Of a stretch of 64,000 nt of DNA, positions 42,244 to 51,821 are shown piece by piece. Source of the stretch: Fen-183 sp035430045. GTDB taxonomy: Bacteria > Acidobacteriota > Thermoanaerobaculia > UBA5066. Positions within the stretch are counted from its first letter, which is position 1, and every line of letters starts with the position of its first letter. Below the pieces are notes generated by a model. The model worked only from the letters and a program-made list of their open reading frames with translations, ran no database searches and was not told where the DNA came from. The stretch lies in contig JBGASW010000002.1 in NCBI GenBank assembly GCA_044229475.1, positions 186,001 through 250,000 on the forward strand. The letters are read 5' to 3'. The translations under genes and the position numbers were made by a program.

Positions 42244-43606
42244 GGGTCGCGCTCAGCGGCTTCGAGACGACGTACAGGAAGAACTTGAGCTTCGGGTCGA
42301 GCATTCCCGAGACCGCCATCGCGTGCTCCTTCACGACATTGCCCCAGTAGATGCCTTCCTTTTCGATCGTGAAGTAGTAGTGATCGTCTCCGGCCGGCAG
42401 CCCGGACGGAATGCGCTTGAGCATCTCGAGGTCGAGGCCGAAGAGGCGCCGCTGCCGCAGCACGGGAATGTCGTGCACGGCGCCGACCTTCATCGTGTTG
42501 AGCCGCTCCTTCAGGTCGCGCTCGGGGAGATCCGTCTCCACCGAGAGGTAGAACTCGGCCTCGCTCGTGAACCACTCGGGCTTCAGGTCCGCGACGAGGA
42601 GGTCCTCCCTCAGGACGAACTCGACCCGGATGAAGCGCGACGCGACGACCTTCTCGGTCAGGAGCTCGATGTTGTGGCAGATGTCGAAGAAGCAGGGGCC
42701 GAGACGGTCGTGGTCGTAGAGCGGCACCTTGAGGGGCCGAAGCCCCTCGTCGAAGATGGCGAGGTCGCCGAGGAGACGCGCGAACTCGCAGTAGACCGGG
42801 AACGGATGCACGCGGGGAATCCGCGTGAGCTGCTGCAGGATGTAGACGAAGCTGCCGAGGATCTTCAGCTTCATGAGCGTCTGCCAGCCCGAGGTGCCTT
42901 CCGACGCGATCGCGAGGCGCCCCGAGGCCACCTCGGTCAGGACGAGGCGATGCTTGGCTTCGAGCCGGTTCGTGACCGACTCGCAGAGCGTCTGGAGCGT
43001 CGCCGAGGCCCCGATCTCCGTGACGGGCGGAATGAAGTCCTTCGAGAGGACGGGGAAGTTCTTCCCCTGGCCCGAGCGCTCGACGATCGCGAGGGGCAGG
43101 CACTCGTAGCCGTCCCGGTTCTCGTTCCCGAAGAAGAGCCGTCCGTTCACGAGACGCGTCTCGACGGGCTGGCGGTTCGCCCCGGTGTTCTCGTCCGGGA
43201 TCTCGAGGACTTCGGACGTCAGCCGCCGGTCCTGGCCCCGCCGGTCCTCGCCCGGGAAGAACGTGTTCGGGGCGTCCTCGCGGAGGACGGGCACGCCGAG
43301 GAACACGTCCATCCGCCCTCCGGCCTGCTCGAGCTCGGCCTTGAAGGGGCGCGGGAAGATCCGCAGGTTGGCGCCCGCCGACAGGATCGATCCGTCCTTC
43401 AGCTTCGCCTCGATGTCGCGCAGCTCGAAGACGTGGTTCTCGAGCTGGTCCGCGGCGACCTCCATCCGCGTGACGCCCCAGAAGAAAGGCTGGATGCGCC
43501 GCACTTCCTCGTGGAGCGTCTCCTCGCGGAATCGCTCCGCCGCCTGCAGGTGGTGCGGCCGAAGGAACATGCCTTCGGCCCAGAGGACCGGACGGTTCTT
43601 CCTCAC
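42236..43606 (-). CDS. tssK: TssK baseplate-membrane adaptor
   Basis: 456 aa from GTG 43606 (reading MRKNRPVLWAEGMFLRPHHLQ), a typical TssK opening. Later LDLEMLKRIPSGLPAGDDHYYFTI, IYWGNVVKE and FFDICHNIELLT agree with TssK (ImpJ/VasE). It forms trimers joining the baseplate to the TssL/TssM complex. The GTG start overlaps the tssJ stop (GTGA). A much longer open frame upstream runs against tssJ and has no homology. Confidence 0.95.
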   Translation of the reverse strand: MRKNRPVLWAEGMFLRPHHLQAAERFREETLHEEVRRIQPFFWGVTRMEVAADQLENHVFELRDIEAKLKDGSILSAGANLRIFPRPFKAELEQAGGRMDVFLGVPVLREDAPNTFFPGEDRRGQDRRLTSEVLEIPDENTGANRQPVETRLVNGRLFFGNENRDGYECLPLAIVERSGQGKNFPVLSKDFIPPVTEIGASATLQTLCESVTNRLEAKHRLVLTEVASGRLAIASEGTSGWQTLMKLKILGSFVYILQQLTRIPRVHPFPVYCEFARLLGDLAIFDEGLRPLKVPLYDHDRLGPCFFDICHNIELLTEKVVASRFIRVEFVLREDLLVADLKPEWFTSEAEFYLSVETDLPERDLKERLNTMKVGAVHDIPVLRQRRLFGLDLEMLKRIPSGLPAGDDHYYFTIEKEGIYWGNVVKEHAMAVSGMLDPKLKFFLYVVSKPLSATRG

Positions 43607-44076
43607 GGCTGGACGATCGAGAATTCCCGGTCGCGGACCTGGACCCGGATCGTCCGGCCCTTCCACTGATCCTTGCGAAGGACGACGAGATGGCGGCCCG
43701 GGTCGGCGCTCTGGAAGCGGTAGTCCGCGACGATGACGAGGAACTTGTCGTCCTTGCTCGCCGGGACGGTCAGCTCCTTCTCGCAGCGCCCCTCGGCCTG
43801 CGAAAACGTGGCGGTCCGCGTCCGATCCCGCAGGGACTCGCGGAGCGGGTCGTAGAACCACTTCTCGCCGAGGGCGCGGATTCTCTCGACCTCGGGTTCG
43901 GTGGCGCGGACGACGTCGACGGTGAGAAGCGTCCCGCCGTTGATCTCGGGCGCGCAACGGAAGGCGACCGTGGCCGCCGTCGATCCGCAGCCGCCGGCGA
44001 GCGCGGCGCAGGCGACGGCGAGGAAGAGCGAGGCGAGTCGGAAGGCCCGTGCGGGCGTGCCGGCGGAGGTCGGCAT
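43603..44076 (-). CDS. tssJ: TssJ outer-membrane lipoprotein
   Basis: 157 aa from ATG 44076. Lipoprotein signal peptide with a LAGGC lipobox (Cys about 30), so it is anchored in the outer membrane. The mature part has INGGTLLTVDVVRAT, KWFYDPLRESLRDR and a beta-sandwich end, as in TssJ. It contacts the periplasmic end of TssM. It starts 5 bp after the FHA gene. Confidence 0.92.
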   Translation of the reverse strand: MPTSAGTPARAFRLASLFLAVACAALAGGCGSTAATVAFRCAPEINGGTLLTVDVVRATEPEVERIRALGEKWFYDPLRESLRDRTRTATFSQAEGRCEKELTVPASKDDKFLVIVADYRFQSADPGRHLVVLRKDQWKGRTIRVQVRDREFSIVQP

Positions 44077-44081
44077 GGCGT

Positions 44082-45959
44082 TTATTTCCTCTTGTTGAGC
44101 TTCTGGAATTCCGTCTGCGAGAGGTGCGCCGCCGCCTGGAGAACCTGATCCTGGACGAGATCGGGGTTCAAGTCCTTCACGAGGTCCCGGTACTGGTTCC
44201 ACCATTCCGCCGTCTCCCCGCGGAGCTTCCATCCGGCTCCCGCTTTTCCCGCCTCGATGACCGAGGGGCTGATTCTCTTCCAGAGCCTGGTGAACCACAA
44301 CTTCGGCGCCTCGTGGTGGCCCGCCGAGATGGCGATCTGCCAGCGCCGGAGCTCCCCGAGATAGTCCCGGACGTCGTCCAGGTTCACGTCCTTTCCCTCG
44401 GCGGCTGCGGCCAGGAAGCCGCTCAGCCGGTCGCGGAAGTTGGGCAGGCGGAAACTCGCGGTCTCGGCGCCCGGCATCGTCATGGCCTCGACGAGGCCGA
44501 GGGTGAACGTCTCCACGTCCTGGGCGAAGCGCAGGACGTCGCGCAGCACGGCGAGGCGGGGCTCGAGGGCCGGAGCCTTGCCGTCTTCGGGCGCCAGCAG
44601 CGCCTTCCACGGCAGAGCCGCGGGGGCGGCCGTCTTCGGGGCGGGAGCGGCCGGCTGGGAGGCCGCCTCGGCGAGGCGCCGCTCCAGTTCCGCCACGCGG
44701 CGGCGGAGTCTCGCCTCCTCGAGGTTCGGAACGTCGCCGGCCACGGCGACGGGAAACTGCAGCCGGAGCTGCTCGAGGACGCGTGGCCTCTTGGCCGGTG
44801 CGAGAGTGTGAAGCTCCTTGAGGACGAGCGACTTGAGCGCCTCGCGCCGGTCGGCCGACGTCGAGAAGCGATATGCGGCGGCCTCGCGAAGCAGGTCGTC
44901 GGCCAGGTCGCGCGCCTTCCGGTCCAGGGCAATCTCCTCGTGCGTGAGCGGCGCGGCCGCGATCGCCGCTCCGGGAACGGCGGGCTCCGGTGCGCTCTCG
45001 CGTCGGGGCGTTTCCGATCGGCGTGCGGGGGCCGCCTTGTGGACGGGCTCCGGGGCCGGAGGAGGGGCGGCGGCGGGCCGCGCGGGAGGAGCGGGCGCCG
45101 GAGCCGGACGGGACGGCTCTTCCCGGGGCGCGAAATCCGGAAGCCGCCGGGCGAGCCACGAGCCGACGGCGCTCTCCTCGTCCTGCCGCAGGAGCTTGAG
45201 CAGCTCGTGCCGCAGCGTCGTCTCGAGGTCCATCGCCGAGGACTCGATGGTCCGGCGCTGACACTCCTCGAGAAGGAAGCCGACCTTCGGCGACAGGATC
45301 AGCTCGTCGGAGCCGGTCTTGAGGCCGAGCGGCTGGAGGAAGAGGTCGTTCAGCCACTCGTAGGATCCCGCGAAGAGACGACCTTCCCAGAGCTCGGCCA
45401 GCGCCTGCTCGCGGGACCAGTTCGAGTCCCTCAGGATCCGCTGGATGGTCGCGCTGCGCGAACGGAGGAGCGCGTCGCAGAGGTGGCGGCTGTCCGCGAA
45501 GAGCTCGCCGCGCTGCGTCGCGGCCTCGCGGGCTCCGCGCACGATGCTCTGGACCGCGGGGTCCGGGTACGCCTCGCCCCTCAGAACGCGCGGGAACGGC
45601 ATCTCCGGGAGCGTCGCGTCGACGAGCCGGACCCGGACCGGCGTCGACGACACGAGGAAGACGTCGCCCGAGTGGATCTCGACCTCCCCGCTGACCTGCC
45701 CGGACTGGACGGAGGTTCCGTTCGTGCTTCCGTTGTCCTTGAGGAAGAGCCGCCCCTTTTCGAAGCGAACCTCTGCGTGGGCCGACGAAACGCCGTAGCC
45801 GTACGAGAGGACGAACTCGTTCCGCGTGCTCGTCTTCTTGTCCACCGACACGCGTCCGATGTGGACCGTGGCGCGTGAGTCCGGCGCGGGCGTCACGTGG
45901 CGCAGTCCCTCCATCGGCCCGAGCCAGACCTCGACGGCGACGAAGACCGGGCCGCTCAC
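44082..45959 (-). CDS. TagH-like FHA-domain T6SS protein
   Basis: 625 aa from GTG 45959. N-terminal FHA domain (about 30-110): HIGRVS, GVSSAHAEV and DNGSTNGTSV. The next part (about 135-265), with AREAATQRGELFADSRHLCDALL and a second similar helix set, resembles ClpB/ClpV N-domain repeats. A Pro/Ala linker follows, then a helical C-terminal region (about 400-625) ending WNQYRDLVKDL...LNKRK, similar to the C-terminal region of T6SS FHA proteins. Such proteins are phosphorylated targets that turn firing on. The start overlaps the kinase-like gene stop. Confidence 0.85.
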   Translation of the reverse strand: MSGPVFVAVEVWLGPMEGLRHVTPAPDSRATVHIGRVSVDKKTSTRNEFVLSYGYGVSSAHAEVRFEKGRLFLKDNGSTNGTSVQSGQVSGEVEIHSGDVFLVSSTPVRVRLVDATLPEMPFPRVLRGEAYPDPAVQSIVRGAREAATQRGELFADSRHLCDALLRSRSATIQRILRDSNWSREQALAELWEGRLFAGSYEWLNDLFLQPLGLKTGSDELILSPKVGFLLEECQRRTIESSAMDLETTLRHELLKLLRQDEESAVGSWLARRLPDFAPREEPSRPAPAPAPPARPAAAPPPAPEPVHKAAPARRSETPRRESAPEPAVPGAAIAAAPLTHEEIALDRKARDLADDLLREAAAYRFSTSADRREALKSLVLKELHTLAPAKRPRVLEQLRLQFPVAVAGDVPNLEEARLRRRVAELERRLAEAASQPAAPAPKTAAPAALPWKALLAPEDGKAPALEPRLAVLRDVLRFAQDVETFTLGLVEAMTMPGAETASFRLPNFRDRLSGFLAAAAEGKDVNLDDVRDYLGELRRWQIAISAGHHEAPKLWFTRLWKRISPSVIEAGKAGAGWKLRGETAEWWNQYRDLVKDLNPDLVQDQVLQAAAHLSQTEFQKLNKRK

Positions 45960-48088
45960 GCCCGCCCTCCGGACGAGCGCTCGTCCTCGCGGATCTCGGC
46001 CAGGATCTGCTGGATCTCGATGTGGATCGGCTGCCGGTCGAAGAGGAGCGACTGCAGCTCGGCGAGGATCTCGACGACCTCGGGCAGGACGCGCTCGAGC
46101 TTCTCTTCCCGGAAGAGCGGATCGAAATCCGCGGGGCCGGACGTGACCGCGAAGCCCGGCACGCGGGTGACGAGGCGGAGCGCGAGGAGAAGCGCCCGCT
46201 CCCAGAGTCCGTCCGGAATGGCGTTCGGCCGGCTCGGCCGTCGGTCATCCCGTCCCCAGAAAATCTGCGTCTTCGCGAAGACGGGCGCCGCGTCCGGGGC
46301 GCGCTTGAGAAGGGCGGCGAGCCTCACGTCCCGCCGGGCCTCCGGCGCCACCGCCGCCAGCTCTCTCCCGAGGCGGTCGGCCGCCTTGAGCACGGCGCCG
46401 AGATCCTGCTCGTCGTTCCGGAGCAGTACTCGAAGGAGAGCGACGCCGAGCGCGTAGAGATCGGTGGGCGTGCCGAAATCCGGGTAGACCCGGTAGCGGG
46501 CGCCGGGAAGCTTCGTGCCGAGAGCGAGGCGGAGACGCCGAAGGCCGCTCTCCTCGAGCTCGAGCAGGTCACTCGCGAACGCCGCTTCGTCGGAGCGCGT
46601 CTCTCCGGGCGTCGCGCGGACGGCGAGGCCCGTGAAGCCGAAGGCGAGAGTCGGATCGGGCAGCGACACGAAGATCGCGTCGCGAGGCCGGGGCGAAGGA
46701 TAGAGGCCGTAGGGGTCGGAGATGCGGCCGCGGAGCCGGAAGCGGCGCGCGGCGGTGCCTTCCTCGTCGATGTCGGTGAAGACGAACTCTCCCGGCCGGA
46801 AACCGGCGAGGCGGAACTCCTGCACCTCGGGGGCCGCGTACGGGACGGCGAGGCCGTGTCCGGGGAGGACGACCGTCGGTGAACCCGGCGCCGGGAGCGG
46901 CATCGTCGCGGCGGCGAGTCCGTGAATCCGGACCTGAAACGTCCAGAAGACGGGAAGTCCGTCGCCGGCTCCCGAGAGGTCGAACAGCAGGTGGCGCGGA
47001 TGGAGGTCGAGATGCGGCCGGCCCGTGGCCCGGTAATAGTCGATGAGCCCGTCGAGGACCTGCCGGAACGCGCTCATCTTCAGGGCGAAGATCTCGACCG
47101 CGTCGAGTCCCGCGCTCTCGGAAGAAAAGAGCAGCCGCCGCGTCGGTGCCGGCGGGCGGACGAGCCATGCCCATCGCGGGGGGAAGGCGAGGTCCGGCGC
47201 CGGGCCCGGCGCCGCGAGCTCCTCCCACGGCCTGCCGCCGAGAGCGTCCGCGAGCGCTTCGAGGTCGAACGGCGCCGCGACGGTCAGGAGGAGCGGCGAT
47301 CCGAAGAAGGTCAGAAACGTGAAGAGGTCCCGGACGCTTGCGCCGCTCGCCGCCGGAAACGCGCGCACCGCCCGGGCGGTTTCCGACCCGACGAGCGCGA
47401 TCGCCTCGTCCTCCGTCCAGACCTCCCGGAGCGCGCGGCCCAGGTCGTCGAGAAGGTCGGGTGCGGACCGGACGGCGACGCGCGGAGCGCTGACCCGGGA
47501 CGTCGTGTAGACCGTGGGCGCCTCGGGCCCGCGGGCGCACGACTCGCACCAGAGAAAGCGGTCCAGGGTCGTCGCGTAGGGCGGCAGCCCGGCGTTCGCG
47601 AGCCATTCCTCGTCGCGGCAGAGCGAGAGCGGAGCCCGGCAGCGCGGGCAGGGCGGAACGAAGAACGAGCGCGCCGGGTGCGAGAAGACGAGAGGGGGGA
47701 GCCGGCGCGGGGCCTCCGCGGAGCCCTCGAGGAGCACGGGGCGGGGGAAGTGGGGCGACACCGCGTCCAGCTCGACGAGGCGCGCACTCTCCCTCTCCCA
47801 CCGGTCCTCGAGGTCGCGGTTCGTGAGGCCGAGGGCCGCCGGTGTCGCGCCTTCGGGCCAGACGTCCGGCATCAGCTTCAGCGCGCAGAGCTCGAGGAGG
47901 GTACCGGGGTCCCCCATGACCGCCGCCAGAGCCACGCGCGCGAAATCGTCGGCCTCGGACAGCCGGACCCACGGGCTCCGTGCGTGGTCGCGGCCCGGGG
48001 CGTCGAGAACGAGGTGCAGAGCGAAGGCGGCGTTCGCCCCGGCCGACGGCAGAAGTCGCGCGGTCCCGAACCCACCAGGCTCTTGCAC
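45956..48088 (-). CDS. Diverged kinase-like protein with zinc-ribbon
   Basis: 710 aa from GTG 48088; no ribosome site is seen and no other start fits. Cys pairs at 147/150 (CPRC) and 181/184 (CESC) form a likely zinc ribbon. Further on, RPHLDLHPRHLLFD (359-370) resembles the kinase catalytic loop HRDLKPxNILLD with Asp 361 kept, and DFGTPTDLYALGVALLRVLL (about 545) resembles the kinase F-helix. The DFG and VAIK sites are not clear. I infer an unusual kinase-fold regulator between two FHA proteins. It could be active or a pseudokinase. Confidence 0.55.
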   Translation of the reverse strand: MQEPGGFGTARLLPSAGANAAFALHLVLDAPGRDHARSPWVRLSEADDFARVALAAVMGDPGTLLELCALKLMPDVWPEGATPAALGLTNRDLEDRWERESARLVELDAVSPHFPRPVLLEGSAEAPRRLPPLVFSHPARSFFVPPCPRCRAPLSLCRDEEWLANAGLPPYATTLDRFLWCESCARGPEAPTVYTTSRVSAPRVAVRSAPDLLDDLGRALREVWTEDEAIALVGSETARAVRAFPAASGASVRDLFTFLTFFGSPLLLTVAAPFDLEALADALGGRPWEELAAPGPAPDLAFPPRWAWLVRPPAPTRRLLFSSESAGLDAVEIFALKMSAFRQVLDGLIDYYRATGRPHLDLHPRHLLFDLSGAGDGLPVFWTFQVRIHGLAAATMPLPAPGSPTVVLPGHGLAVPYAAPEVQEFRLAGFRPGEFVFTDIDEEGTAARRFRLRGRISDPYGLYPSPRPRDAIFVSLPDPTLAFGFTGLAVRATPGETRSDEAAFASDLLELEESGLRRLRLALGTKLPGARYRVYPDFGTPTDLYALGVALLRVLLRNDEQDLGAVLKAADRLGRELAAVAPEARRDVRLAALLKRAPDAAPVFAKTQIFWGRDDRRPSRPNAIPDGLWERALLLALRLVTRVPGFAVTSGPADFDPLFREEKLERVLPEVVEILAELQSLLFDRQPIHIEIQQILAEIREDERSSGGRA

Positions 48089-48141
48089 TGGCCGTGATGA
48101 TCGGATTCCACCGCGGCCCCGTCAAGAAGGGCGGCTGTTCG

Positions 48142-49212
48142 TCACTCCCGGAAGACGAGACGTTGCTTGCCGAGTTCGACGATGTCGCCGTCCTCGAGAC
48201 GCTGGCTCTCGACGTGACGGCCGTTCACCTTCACGCCGTTCTCGGAGCCCAGATCGGCCACGAAGCACCCGTCGGGTCCCGCGGTGACCTGCGCGTGCCG
48301 GCGCGACACGTCGGGGGAAGGCAGCTGGATGTCGCTCTGCGCGAGACGCCCGATCACCGAAACGCCGGGCTTCAGGAGGAATTCCTTCACGGGCTTTTCG
48401 CCTTCGAGGAGCGTGAGCCGGGCGCGTGGCAGGACGGCCGTCGCGCTGTGAGACGGCGGAGCCACCGGGATGTCCTCGGCAGGGATCTCGTGGCTCGAGG
48501 GGATCCTCGCGCCGCCGACGGGCGGACGCATGGCCGTGATCACGGTCCCGTCGGGCGTGAGGCCGTCTCCCGCCGGGGCGTACGCGACCGGAGATGCGGG
48601 CGGCGCGCTCGGCGCAGCCCGGGGCGCAGGCGGGGGAGGCGGAGGCTGAAGAGGAGCGGGCTGCGGAGGCGCGGGCTGAGCAGGTGCGGGCTGCGGAGGC
48701 GCGGGCTGCGGAGGCCGGGGAATGGCGGGCGCGGGAGCGCCGGGCTGAGGTGATCCGGCCTCGAGCTCTTCCTCCGAGCGGAATGCAGCCAGGAACGTGT
48801 TGCGCATCTGGAGCACGCCCTCGAGCTGCTGGCGCTCCTCGGCGAGGCGTTTGTCGCAATCGGCGATGCGTTTCGTGAACTCGTCGTCCGGAAACTCTCC
48901 GAGGTCCCTGCGGAACTCCAGCTCTTCCTTTTCGAGCGAGACTTGCTGCACGGCGCTTTCGACCTCGGCACGCAGGACCTTGAGCCGCTGGTACTCGCGC
49001 AGGGCTCTCTCCTTCAGGGGCTGCGATCCGCGTGCGAGCTCGTTCCGACGCGCCTCGTAGTCGCTCCTCACGCGCGCGTACACGACCGGCGAAACGCCGG
49101 GATTCTTCGCCTCCATTTTCGCGAGGCGCTCCTCGAGAACCGTCTCCTCCTTGCGGATTCGGACGAGCTCGCCGATCGGGGACAGATCGATCTGTGTGAG
49201 GTCCGTTCGCAT
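48142..49212 (-). CDS. Coiled-coil FHA-domain protein
   Basis: 356 aa, ATG 49212 with GGAG. The N-terminal half (about 15-150) is coiled coil (ERLAKMEAK, LRAEVESAVQQV, RLAEERQQLEGVL). A QPAPPQPAP-type repeat occupies about 155-200, and a C-terminal FHA domain about 265-356 has VIGR, VSRRHAQV and LGSENGVKVNG, all key phosphothreonine contacts. It heads the membrane-complex operon and lies 53 bp before the kinase-like gene. It probably senses the phosphorylation state. Confidence 0.85.
   Translation of the reverse strand: MRTDLTQIDLSPIGELVRIRKEETVLEERLAKMEAKNPGVSPVVYARVRSDYEARRNELARGSQPLKERALREYQRLKVLRAEVESAVQQVSLEKEELEFRRDLGEFPDDEFTKRIADCDKRLAEERQQLEGVLQMRNTFLAAFRSEEELEAGSPQPGAPAPAIPRPPQPAPPQPAPAQPAPPQPAPLQPPPPPPAPRAAPSAPPASPVAYAPAGDGLTPDGTVITAMRPPVGGARIPSSHEIPAEDIPVAPPSHSATAVLPRARLTLLEGEKPVKEFLLKPGVSVIGRLAQSDIQLPSPDVSRRHAQVTAGPDGCFVADLGSENGVKVNGRHVESQRLEDGDIVELGKQRLVFRE
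48646..48720. repeat. Tandem 15-bp repeat in FHA gene, five units
   Basis: Five adjacent 15-bp units, two of them identical CTGCGGAGGCGCGGG (48661-48675, 48691-48705) and three with few changes. Encodes the PxPAPPQPA linker between coiled coil and FHA domain. Confidence 0.85.
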
Positions 49213-49296
49213 CGGGGCGTCTCCGGAACCCGGAGTCTAGCGCTCCCGCGCCGCAGCGGCCGCGGAGACGAGCGGCCCCGCCGTCCGCACGCGGAC

Positions 49297-50616
49297 TTAC
49301 TCGGGGAGCGATTCGCGCGTGAGGTTCCGGTTCGCGTCCTTCCCGACGAAGATGTTGTCCTCGACGCGGATGCCTCCCATGGGGATCAGGCGGTCCACGA
49401 GCGGCCAGTCGATCGCGGCGCGGTGCGGGCCCTCGCGGACGGGCTCGAGGAGCATCGGGATGAAGTAGAGGCCCGGCTCGACCGTGAAGAGCATCCGCTC
49501 CTCGATCGGCCGGACGGTGCGAAGCGCCGGGTGGTCGGCCGGCGGCGGCGCGGGCGTCCCCGTGCGGTCGGCCTGGCGGCCCGCGACGTCGTGGACCTGG
49601 AGCCCGAGGAAGTGCCCGAGGCCGTGCGGGAAGAACGGGAACGTCAGGCGCGTGGTGACGGCCTCCTCGGCGGAGATCTTCAGGACGCCGACCTCCCGGA
49701 GCAGCTCGCCGACGTATCGCTGGGCCCGGAGGTGGAAGTCGCGGTAGTGGAGGCCCGGCCGCCCCTCGAGGCAGAGCTTCGCCTGCAGCGCCTTCATCCC
49801 GTCCAGGAGGCGGGCGAAAACGGGCTCGACGCCTTCCTTCACCCACGTCCGCGTGATGTCGGACGCGTAGCCGTTCACGGTGGCGCCCGCGTCGACGAGC
49901 AGGACCTTCGAGGAGGACGGCAGCCTGCCGCGCTTGCCGTGGTAGTGGAGCGTCGCGGAGCGGTCGTCGAGCGCGACGATCGACGTGTACGGGAGGGCTT
50001 CCTCCACGTCGCCGATCGCCGTGAGGTACGCGTGGTGGAGTTCCATCTCGGAGGCGTCCGCGCGGAACGCCTTCTCGAGGGCGCGGTAGCCGCGCGCGGC
50101 CTTTGCGTTCGCGACGGCGACCTGCTCGGCCTCCCAGTCGGACTTGTACGAGCGCTCCCAGTCCAGCCGCGCGACGAGCCCCTTCGGGTTCGCGTTCTCC
50201 GGCCGGAAACCGTGCGCGGCCGACTCGTCCACGGCTCCGCCGACGAAGGCGGTGCGTGCGAAGCCGTTCCCGAGGGCTTTCCACGCGGCTTCCGAGGTCG
50301 CGACGTCCACGACGTCGAATTCCCGGGTCACGAACGCCGGCGCCGGCGCGGGCGGCGCGTACCAGTAGTCGCGCGGCTGGACGCGCACGAGGCGCGGCCT
50401 CTTTCCGGGGACGACGTCGAGGAGGTGGTACGGGCCCTCCACGGGCGCCCAGTGTGCGAACGTGGGCGTGGAGCGGAACGGCGCGTCGTTGTCGTCGGCG
50501 AAATAGGTGAACGGAACGCCCGAATGGACGACCATCCGGTCGAAGCCGGTCTCCTCGAGCGCCCGTGCGGTCGAGGCGGCGAGACGAACGAGATGCTGGG
50601 CGTAGAGGTCGGCCAT
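49297..50616 (-). CDS. pepQ: Xaa-Pro dipeptidase
   Basis: 439 aa, ATG 50616, close to the 443 aa of E. coli PepQ. The M24B metal ligands are visible: LLVDAGATVNGYASDITRTW with two Asp, HGLGHFLGLQVHD with His, TVEPGLYF with Glu, and RVEDNIF with Glu. It splits dipeptides with C-terminal proline in the cytoplasm. First gene of the housekeeping part, 84 bp from the FHA operon start and 8 bp after the desaturase gene. Confidence 0.93.
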   Translation of the reverse strand: MADLYAQHLVRLAASTARALEETGFDRMVVHSGVPFTYFADDNDAPFRSTPTFAHWAPVEGPYHLLDVVPGKRPRLVRVQPRDYWYAPPAPAPAFVTREFDVVDVATSEAAWKALGNGFARTAFVGGAVDESAAHGFRPENANPKGLVARLDWERSYKSDWEAEQVAVANAKAARGYRALEKAFRADASEMELHHAYLTAIGDVEEALPYTSIVALDDRSATLHYHGKRGRLPSSSKVLLVDAGATVNGYASDITRTWVKEGVEPVFARLLDGMKALQAKLCLEGRPGLHYRDFHLRAQRYVGELLREVGVLKISAEEAVTTRLTFPFFPHGLGHFLGLQVHDVAGRQADRTGTPAPPPADHPALRTVRPIEERMLFTVEPGLYFIPMLLEPVREGPHRAAIDWPLVDRLIPMGGIRVEDNIFVGKDANRNLTRESLPE

Positions 50617-50624
50617 CGGTCTTC

Positions 50625-51797
50625 TCAGGCGGGCGCGAGGCCCAGCCCTTCCGCCTGCTCGACGAGCCGCTGGAGCGTCTCGTGCAGCTCGCGCCGGGTG
50701 CGCTCGATCTCGGTTCGGAGCTCCTCGAGCTTCGCCTCGGCGGCGGCGCCGGCGCGCGCGCGGGCGGCGGCGTAGTCCTCCTGGAGCGTCTCGAGGCGCG
50801 CCGAGGCCCCGAGGCGCGCGGCCTCGAGTTCGACGAGCGCCGCGTGCGCGGCGACGCTGGCCGCCGAGCGGATCTCCTCCCACCGCACCGCGAGCGCGTC
50901 CGCGGCGTCGGACGCGAGGTGCGCCGGCGAGGCCACGGCGCCCGCTCCGGACGTCAGGCGCGCGATGACGGCGGCCGTCGGCGCACGGCGCAGGCTCTTG
51001 ACGACGCCGAGCTTCTCGCCCAGCCAGAGGATGTAGAAGCTCGCGTCCAGCTGCCACCAGCGGAAGCCCTGCGCGGCCGAGCTCGGGTAGAAGTGATGGT
51101 TGTTGTGCCAGCCTTCTCCCATCGTGACGAGGGCGAAGATCATGCTGTTGCGGCTCGTGTCCGTCGTCGGGAAGACGCGACGCCCGAAGACGTGCATGAC
51201 GGAGTTGATCGTGAACGTCCCGTGCCAGAGGAGAACGGTCGAGACGAAATAGCCCCACACGAGGCCCGTCCAGCCGAAAAGGGCCCACGAGAGAAGGCCG
51301 TAGAGCATCGTCGGGCCGTACTGGTTGCGGTCCAGCCAGACGAGCTCGGGGAACTTCGCGAGGTCCGGGATCCGCGAGAAGTCCGTCTTGTCGTACTTGC
51401 CCGAGAGGATCCAGCCGATGTGGCTCCACCAGAAGCCGTCCTGAAGGGGGCTGTGAATGTCCTCGGGTGTGTCGGAGTACTTGTGGTGGTGGCGGTGGTT
51501 CGACGCCCACCACAGCACGCCCTTCTGCGCGGCGGTCTGTCCGAGGAAGGCGAGGAGGAACTGCGGAACGCGCGACAGCCGGAAGGCCTTGTGAGAGAAG
51601 TAGCGGTGGAAACCCGCCGTAATCGCGAACATCCGCAGGTAGTACGAGGCGACCGCGAGCAGGGCGCCCTTCCACGAGAGGCCGAGCGTCACCACGCCGA
51701 CGACCGCGGCGACGTGGACGAGGGCGAAGCCGAACGCCGCGATCGGGCGGACGCGGTGGCTCCGGAACGGCGCCGGCGGGGGAGGAATTTCGGTCAT
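50625..51797 (-). CDS. Acyl-CoA desaturase (delta-9 type) with coiled-coil tail
   Basis: 390 aa, ATG 51797. Four hydrophobic segments and three histidine boxes: HRYFSH near 64, HRHHH near 101 and HNNHH near 230, which bind two irons. It introduces a double bond in fatty acyl chains at the inner membrane. After about residue 280 there is an added Ala/Glu-rich helical tail of about 110 residues (EIRSAASVAAHAALVELEAA, LEELRTEIERTRREL), not part of normal desaturases. It may oligomerise or bind a partner. Confidence 0.88.
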   Translation of the reverse strand: MTEIPPPPAPFRSHRVRPIAAFGFALVHVAAVVGVVTLGLSWKGALLAVASYYLRMFAITAGFHRYFSHKAFRLSRVPQFLLAFLGQTAAQKGVLWWASNHRHHHKYSDTPEDIHSPLQDGFWWSHIGWILSGKYDKTDFSRIPDLAKFPELVWLDRNQYGPTMLYGLLSWALFGWTGLVWGYFVSTVLLWHGTFTINSVMHVFGRRVFPTTDTSRNSMIFALVTMGEGWHNNHHFYPSSAAQGFRWWQLDASFYILWLGEKLGVVKSLRRAPTAAVIARLTSGAGAVASPAHLASDAADALAVRWEEIRSAASVAAHAALVELEAARLGASARLETLQEDYAAARARAGAAAEAKLEELRTEIERTRRELHETLQRLVEQAEGLGLAPA

Positions 51798-51821
51798 CGG
51801 AGAGTTCCTTCGAAGGTGATT

